From assembly GCA_035192965.1 (NCBI GenBank), contig CP136571.1, positions 1,880,501-1,944,500 of the forward strand: DNA of 64,000 nucleotides. Direction: 5' to 3'. The position numbers were made by a program, and so were the translations under genes. The notes beneath the pieces are model-generated. The model searched no databases. It saw only the letters and a list, made by a program, of their open reading frames with translations, and was not told the DNA's origin. The DNA is from Fuscovulum sp. Its GTDB lineage: Bacteria > Pseudomonadota > Alphaproteobacteria > Rhodobacterales > Rhodobacteraceae. Position 1 is the first letter of the stretch; every line of letters begins with the position of its first letter. Shown here one piece after another: positions 59,811-64,000 of this stretch.

Positions 59811-60893
59811 ATGAACCTGCGTGATCTGATCCGCGACTACATGCTGATCCCGGGCCTTGCGGGCCATGAAGACCGCATCCGCGCCCGCATTGCCGCCGAT
59901 CTGGACCGGCTTGGAATTCCCAATCGCACCGACCGCCTTGGCAATCTGTCGGCCACGCTGGAAGGCGACCCCGCCGCGCCCTCGGTTCTGGTCTTTACCC
60001 ATATGGACCAGCTGGGTTTCATCCTGCGCAAGATCGAACCCAACGGCCTGATCCGGCTGGAACGGTTGGGCGGCGTACCGGAACGCGCGCTGGCCGCGCA
60101 GGCGGTGCTGATCTGCACCCGCAAGGGCGATATCCCCGCGCTGATCGCCAACAAGAGCCACCATGCCACCACGCCCGAGGAGAAGTACCGCGTCGTCCCC
60201 TATGCCGAGCTTTACGTCGACGCGGGCTTCACCTCCAAGGAACAGGCCCATGCCGCGGGTCTGCGCATTGGCGACCCGGTGGTTTATCGCCCGCATGTGA
60301 TGGATCTTGCCAATGGCCGTATGGCCGGGACCAGCGCCGATGACCGCGCCGGATGCGCCGCGCTGATCGATCTTGCCGCGCGGCTGAAGGATCGCACGAC
60401 TGGCCCCACCGTCCACCTCGTCTGGTCGGTACAGGAGGAATACAATCTGCGCGGCGTCCTGCCCGCCGCCACTGCCGCCAAACCCGACATCGCCTTTCAG
60501 ATCGACCTGCTTCTGGCCTGCGACACACCCGACATGACCGCGCGCGGCGAGGTGACGCTGGGTGGTGGCCCCGGCATCAGCCTGTATTCCTTCCACGGGC
60601 GCGGCACGCTGAACGGGGTCATCCCGCATCCCGCGCTGGTGACGCTGATGGAAGAGGTGGCCGAGGCAGAAGGCCTGCCGCTGCAACGCTCCGCCCATAC
60701 CGGCGCACTGACTGATCTGTCCTATATCCAGTTCATGGGCGAAGAGGGTGTCGCCTGCCTCGATGTGGGTTTTCCCATGCGTTACACCCATTCCGCGCTG
60801 GAGGTGGTCGATCCCGCCGATGTGGCGCAGATGGTTACCCTTTTGCAGGCCGCGCTGGCCCGCATCACCCCCGGCTTCAACCTGATCCGCTAG
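59811..60893 (+). CDS. M42-family metallopeptidase-like protein (SgcX/FrvX type)
   Basis: The ATG at 59811 with AAGGGAAG 7 bases upstream gives 360 residues. The di-zinc M42 ligands are visible: His and catalytic Asp in FTHMDQLGF, bridging Asp in GTSADDRAGC, Glu pair in VQEEYNLRG, Asp in DLLLACDTPD and final His in RYTHSALEVV. M42 proteins are tetrahedral aminopeptidases, but relatives in sugar operons (E. coli SgcX, FrvX) have no known substrate. It may hydrolyse an amide of a sugar acid or an intermediate here. Confidence 0.88.
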   Translation: MNLRDLIRDYMLIPGLAGHEDRIRARIAADLDRLGIPNRTDRLGNLSATLEGDPAAPSVLVFTHMDQLGFILRKIEPNGLIRLERLGGVPERALAAQAVLICTRKGDIPALIANKSHHATTPEEKYRVVPYAELYVDAGFTSKEQAHAAGLRIGDPVVYRPHVMDLANGRMAGTSADDRAGCAALIDLAARLKDRTTGPTVHLVWSVQEEYNLRGVLPAATAAKPDIAFQIDLLLACDTPDMTARGEVTLGGGPGISLYSFHGRGTLNGVIPHPALVTLMEEVAEAEGLPLQRSAHTGALTDLSYIQFMGEEGVACLDVGFPMRYTHSALEVVDPADVAQMVTLLQAALARITPGFNLIR

Positions 60894-60900
60894 GGCCGCC

Positions 60901-62406
60901 ATGACCCAAACACCGCATTACACGCTGGGCATTGACATCGGCACCTTTGAATCCAAGGGCGTTCTGGTCGATGGGGCAGGGCGGATCGTGGCGCAGGCCA
61001 GCCGCCCGCACAAGATGCTGGTCCCGCGCCCCGGCTGGGCCGAACACCGCGCGGATGAGGATTGGTGGGGCGATTTCGTCCATATCACCCGCGCCCTGCT
61101 GGCGGAGTCGGGCATCGATCCCAAGGCCATTGCCGCCATCGCCGCCTCGGCCATCGGCCCCTGCATGCAGCCCGTCGATGCGGATGGCAAACCCCTGATG
61201 AACGGCGTCCTTTACGGCGTCGACACCCGCGCGGCGGTTGAGATCGACGATCTAACCGCCCGCATCGGCGCAGATCGCATCATGGCCACCTGCGGCAATG
61301 CGCTGACCTCGCAATCGGTGGGGCCAAAGATCCTCTGGCTGAAAAACAACCACCCCGATCTTTATGCCCGCACGGCCAAGGTGCTGAACTCCACCAGCTA
61401 CATCACCTGGAAACTGACCGGCGCCTATGTGATCGACCATTACACCGCGGCCAATTTCTCGCCCCTCTATGATGTCAACGCACTGGCCTGGACCGACGCG
61501 CTTGCCCCCGACATCCTGGCCCTGGACAAGCTGCCCAAACTGCTGTGGTCCACCGACATCGCCGGCCATGTCACCGCCGCCGCCGCCGCCGAGACGGGGC
61601 TGGCAGAGGGAACCCCCGTCACCTGCGGCACCATCGACGCCGCCGCCGAGGCCGTGTCCGTCGGTGTGCAGCGCCCGGGCGAGATGATGATGATGTATGG
61701 CTCCACCATCTTCATCATTCAGGTCACGTCCGACCCCGTCCGCGACCCGCGCCTGTGGTACGCGCCCTGGCTCTGGCCCGGTATGCATGCCTCCATGGCG
61801 GGGCTGGCCACATCCGGCACGCTGACCCATTGGTTCCGTGACCAGTTCGCCCGCGACGCAAGCTTCGGCGACCTGGCGGCCGAGGCGGCGGCCTCGCCCA
61901 AGGGCGCCAAGGGCCTGCTCTGCCTGCCGTATTTCAGCGGTGAACGCACGCCGATCCATGATGCGCAGGCCAAGGGCGCGTTCTTCGGCCTCGACCTGAC
62001 CCATACGCGTGGTGACCTGTTTCGTGCCGTGCTGGAAGGCATCGCCAGCGGCACCGCCCATGTGCTTGACACCTATCGCGAGCTGGATGCCTTTCCCCAC
62101 CGCATCCTCGCCGTGGGCGGTGGCACCAAGAATGCCGTCTGGCTGCAGGCCACATCCGATATTTCCGGCGCAGGCCAGATCGTGTGCGAGAAAACGGTGG
62201 GGGCCAGCTATGGCGATGCCTTCCTGGCCGCCACTGCGGTGGGCAAGGCGATGCCGGATGAAATCGTCGAATGGAACCCCGTCGCCCGCACCGTGCGGGC
62301 CGAGGCTGTTCCCGCCTATGCGCGCCAATACCCGTTGTTCAAACGCCTCTACACGCAGACCCGCGATATTGCCCATGAACTGGGCCAAGAGGCAGGGTCC
62401 GCCTGA
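60901..62406 (+). CDS. FGGY-family carbohydrate kinase
   Basis: The 501-residue protein has the N-terminal phosphate-1 motif LGIDIGTFESKGVLVD, the catalytic Asp in GTIDAAAEAVSVG, and the C-terminal HRILAVGGGTKNAVWLQATS adenosine motif. It resembles xylulokinase-like FGGY members. Position behind SgcQ/SgcX-like genes suggests it replaces the PTS that supplies the phosphorylated sugar in the E. coli sgc operon. It starts 7 bases after the M42 gene and its stop overlaps the creatininase start (TGATG). Confidence 0.9.
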   Translation: MTQTPHYTLGIDIGTFESKGVLVDGAGRIVAQASRPHKMLVPRPGWAEHRADEDWWGDFVHITRALLAESGIDPKAIAAIAASAIGPCMQPVDADGKPLMNGVLYGVDTRAAVEIDDLTARIGADRIMATCGNALTSQSVGPKILWLKNNHPDLYARTAKVLNSTSYITWKLTGAYVIDHYTAANFSPLYDVNALAWTDALAPDILALDKLPKLLWSTDIAGHVTAAAAAETGLAEGTPVTCGTIDAAAEAVSVGVQRPGEMMMMYGSTIFIIQVTSDPVRDPRLWYAPWLWPGMHASMAGLATSGTLTHWFRDQFARDASFGDLAAEAAASPKGAKGLLCLPYFSGERTPIHDAQAKGAFFGLDLTHTRGDLFRAVLEGIASGTAHVLDTYRELDAFPHRILAVGGGTKNAVWLQATSDISGAGQIVCEKTVGASYGDAFLAATAVGKAMPDEIVEWNPVARTVRAEAVPAYARQYPLFKRLYTQTRDIAHELGQEAGSA

Positions 62407-63140
62407 TGCGCTATGATCGCATGCGCCCGCAGCAGGTGCAGGCGGCCATCGCCGCGAACACCCCCGTTGTGCTGCCCTTGGGGGTGATGGAACATCACGG
62501 CGGCCACCTCCCCGCCGGGGTGGACCTGCTGGTGGTGACGGAAATCCTGAACCGGCTGGGGGATCAGATCGTCACGCTGCCCCCCTTCGCCTATGGCGCG
62601 GCCAGCCATGCCGTGGCGGGCCCGGAACACGGCACCACGCTGCATATCGACGCCTCCGCCCTCGTCCCACTGTTCGAGGCGCTGTGCACCTCCCTCCTGC
62701 GCGCGGGCTTTCGCAACCTGCACGCCATCATTCACCACCAGTCGGAGAATATCGCCCAAGGCATGCCCACTGACCTCGCCTTCCGCCTTGCCGCGCGCAA
62801 CGCGATCTTCCGGTATCTTGAAGCCGAACGCGGCCCCGGCTGGTGGGGCAGCCGCGACATGCAGGATTACTATGCCAGCCATGACGCGGGCACCGATCCC
62901 TTCAACTGGATCCGCCTGCATCCCTTGTTCCCAAAGAACGAGGTCTTTCCCTTCGATCATGCAGGCGAGGGCGAAACCTCGCTCATGCTGGCCCTCGCCC
63001 CCGATACGGTGGATATGAACCGGGTGGCGGAGGGCGCCCCCTGGTGGACCGAAACCGCGCCCCGCGCCACCGTGGAAAAGGGAGAGGCGGGCGTCCAACT
63101 CGCCCTCACCCATCTGCGCCGGGTGCTCGGGCTGGCCTAG
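62406..63140 (+). CDS. Creatininase-family amidohydrolase
   Basis: The 244-residue protein has the creatininase fold motifs: VVLPLGVMEHHGGHLPAGVD (metal Glu, His and Asp), the conserved GAASHAVAGPEHGTTLHI stretch and FRNLHAIIHHQSENI. Family members hydrolyse cyclic amides such as creatinine, FAPy nucleotides or mycofactocin precursors, so a lactam or amide step is possible. It is translationally coupled to the FGGY kinase gene and ends two bases before the convergent fucU gene. Confidence 0.87.
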   Translation: MRYDRMRPQQVQAAIAANTPVVLPLGVMEHHGGHLPAGVDLLVVTEILNRLGDQIVTLPPFAYGAASHAVAGPEHGTTLHIDASALVPLFEALCTSLLRAGFRNLHAIIHHQSENIAQGMPTDLAFRLAARNAIFRYLEAERGPGWWGSRDMQDYYASHDAGTDPFNWIRLHPLFPKNEVFPFDHAGEGETSLMLALAPDTVDMNRVAEGAPWWTETAPRATVEKGEAGVQLALTHLRRVLGLA

Positions 63141-63142
63141 GA

Positions 63143-63601
63143 TCAGACCAGTTCCGGCAGGTTCACCACACCCTTTTTCAAGATGAAACACCCGTAAGGC
63201 CCGCTATCGGCCGTGCGGATGATGGCAAAGGCCCGCTTGGCGGCCTCGTAGAAGGCGAACCGCTCCAAGGCCTGCATCTGAACCGCCCGCCCCTCGGCGG
63301 CGTCTATCACCGCCTGCATCCGGCCAAAGACTGGCATCTGCGCGCCAGCATCCCCCACCACCTGCATCCGCGCCACCGGGGCGGGCACAAACGTATCCAG
63401 CGGCATCAGCGACAGGATCGCCCGCGCCGCCGTGGGAATGTCGCATCCCGCCATGTCGATCAGCCGCCCATAGGTGGTTTCCGCCGCAATGGTCGCCGCA
63501 GGATGGTTCACATCGCAGATCACCAGATCATCACCGTGCCCCATGAGCATCAGCACCTGCACGATCTCCGCCGACAGGCGCGGATCGATCCCCTTCAGCA
63601 T
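63143..63601 (-). CDS. fucU: RbsD/FucU-family sugar mutarotase (L-fucose mutarotase type)
   Basis: The 152-residue protein matches FucU: LKGIDPRLSAEIVQVLMLMG with the catalytic-type GHGDDLVICDVNHP, then the C-terminal FYEAAKRAFAIIRTAD, YGCFILKKGVV. It catalyses anomer exchange of L-fucose or similar sugars before C1 oxidation, which suits the aldose dehydrogenase of the same locus. It is downstream of an ABC transporter permease gene on the same strand, with a pair of palindromic sites in the 90-base gap. Confidence 0.9.
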   Translation of the reverse strand: MLKGIDPRLSAEIVQVLMLMGHGDDLVICDVNHPAATIAAETTYGRLIDMAGCDIPTAARAILSLMPLDTFVPAPVARMQVVGDAGAQMPVFGRMQAVIDAAEGRAVQMQALERFAFYEAAKRAFAIIRTADSGPYGCFILKKGVVNLPELV

Positions 63602-63625
63602 CGCCGCCCCCCTATGGCCAACAAA

Positions 63626-63672
63626 TTTTCTGCGAAAATTCAGGCCAAGCGGGGCTGATTTTTCGCAGAAAA
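63626..63672. repeat. Paired 13-base inverted sites before fucU
   Basis: TTTTCTGCGAAAA (63626-63638) and its reverse complement TTTTCGCAGAAAA (63660-63672) are perfect copies. Each is itself a TTTTC-N3-GAAAA palindrome, 34 bases apart centre to centre. The AT-rich ends stand out in GC-rich DNA. They could be tandem repressor sites or the two arms of a hairpin. Confidence 0.55.
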
Positions 63673-63691
63673 ATCGTTGCCCCGCAGGCGC

Positions 63692-64000
63692 TCACTTCAC
63701 CGCCCCCGCAGCCATCCCCTTGATGATGTACTTCTCCAACACCACCCCGATCACGATCAAAGGCAGGATCGCCGCAAAGGACAGCGCCGCCATGGACCAC
63801 CACGATATCCCCTGCGAACCCGTCTGGCTTGCCACCATCACCGGCAGCGTATTGGCATAGGTGGATGTCAGCAGCGCCGCAAAGAAATACTCGTTCCATG
63901 TCAGAACCAGCGACAGGATAAACGCCGCCACCATTCCCGGCAGGGCGATGGGCAGGATGATCGTCGCAAACGCGCCCCAGATCGACAGCCCGTCCACCAG
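63692..64000 (-). CDS. Carbohydrate ABC transporter permease (MalG type), C-terminal part
   Basis: This frame is open to the right edge, leaving the last 102 residues. It contains the end of the EAA loop (VDGLSIWGAFATIILPIALPG), which docks on the ATPase, and two further membrane helices ending GMAAGAVK, as in CUT1-family permeases. It would import the sugar handled by the neighbouring fucU and catabolic genes. The other transporter subunits must lie beyond the window. Confidence 0.85.
   Translation of the reverse strand: MVDGLSIWGAFATIILPIALPGMVAAFILSLVLTWNEYFFAALLTSTYANTLPVMVASQTGSQGISWWSMAALSFAAILPLIVIGVVLEKYIIKGMAAGAVK

Noticed and set aside
1..64000. CRISPR arrays, tRNA/rRNA genes, insertion sequences, prophage
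   Set aside because: No regular direct repeats with spacers, no tRNA-like or rRNA sequence and no transposase, integrase or phage structural frame was recognised on either strand.

Overview
The window looks like chromosome from a GC-rich alphaproteobacterium of the Rhodobacteraceae (Paracoccus/Gemmobacter/Tabrizicola-like). This rests on codon choice, many 4-base ATGA/GTGA/TGATG gene overlaps, an EcfG-type sigma factor, a cyclic beta-1,2-glucan synthase, an alphaproteobacterial Mla-type lipid transporter and a D-apionate catabolic cluster. The genus cannot be fixed from the sequence alone. No tRNA, rRNA, CRISPR array, transposase or phage gene was seen.

Layout. 1-9.2 kb: a two-component system cut by the left edge, then small redox and hydrolase genes, each beside its own regulator (two LysR, one AraC). 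9.2-11.9 kb: an intergenic region with an FNR-type box, then a CHASE4 hybrid histidine kinase. 12.0-18.0 kb: a D-apionate/apionolactone degradation cluster (FCD-GntR regulator, RuBisCO-like protein, apnL, apnO, divergent oiaK). 18.2-22.1 kb: three overlapping glycosyltransferases and a hypothetical protein.

22.2-46.1 kb: a general-stress and envelope block. It holds a transglutaminase, DUF892/YidB/GlsB proteins, an AI-2E transporter, CsbD, small membrane proteins, galU, the 2,796-residue cyclic glucan synthase, a PPOX-fold stress protein, a Crp/Fnr regulator, an EcfG sigma factor and an mlaEFD-lipoprotein operon. By reading both strands I found nine matches to the EcfG promoter pattern GGAAC-N16/17-CGTT. 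All lie in non-coding DNA or a doubtful short ORF between 22.2 and 42.4 kb, and eight sit just upstream of a gene. This is the strongest unexplained structure in the window: the sigma factor at 41.6 kb appears to sit inside its own physically clustered regulon, which includes the UDP-glucose supply, periplasmic glucan synthesis and perhaps lipid transport.

46.3-53.3 kb: surface-sugar genes (mannose-1-phosphate guanylyltransferase, glycosyltransferase, LpxL-like acyltransferase, Kdo transferase, phosphomannomutase) and hemP.

53.4-64 kb: a second sugar-acid catabolic locus. UxaA-type dehydratase diverges from GntR plus a TIM-barrel isomerase. An L-fucose-type aldose dehydrogenase and fuconolactonase diverge from an SgcQ(BtpA)-SgcX(M42)-FGGY kinase-creatininase operon. 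FucU and an ABC permease cut by the right edge follow. The two divergent promoter regions share the palindromic operator AACATGYTAGYATGTT, which ties all four transcription units to one regulator, very probably the GntR protein. That GntR mRNA appears to be leaderless. This locus is the best candidate for an undescribed catabolic pathway.
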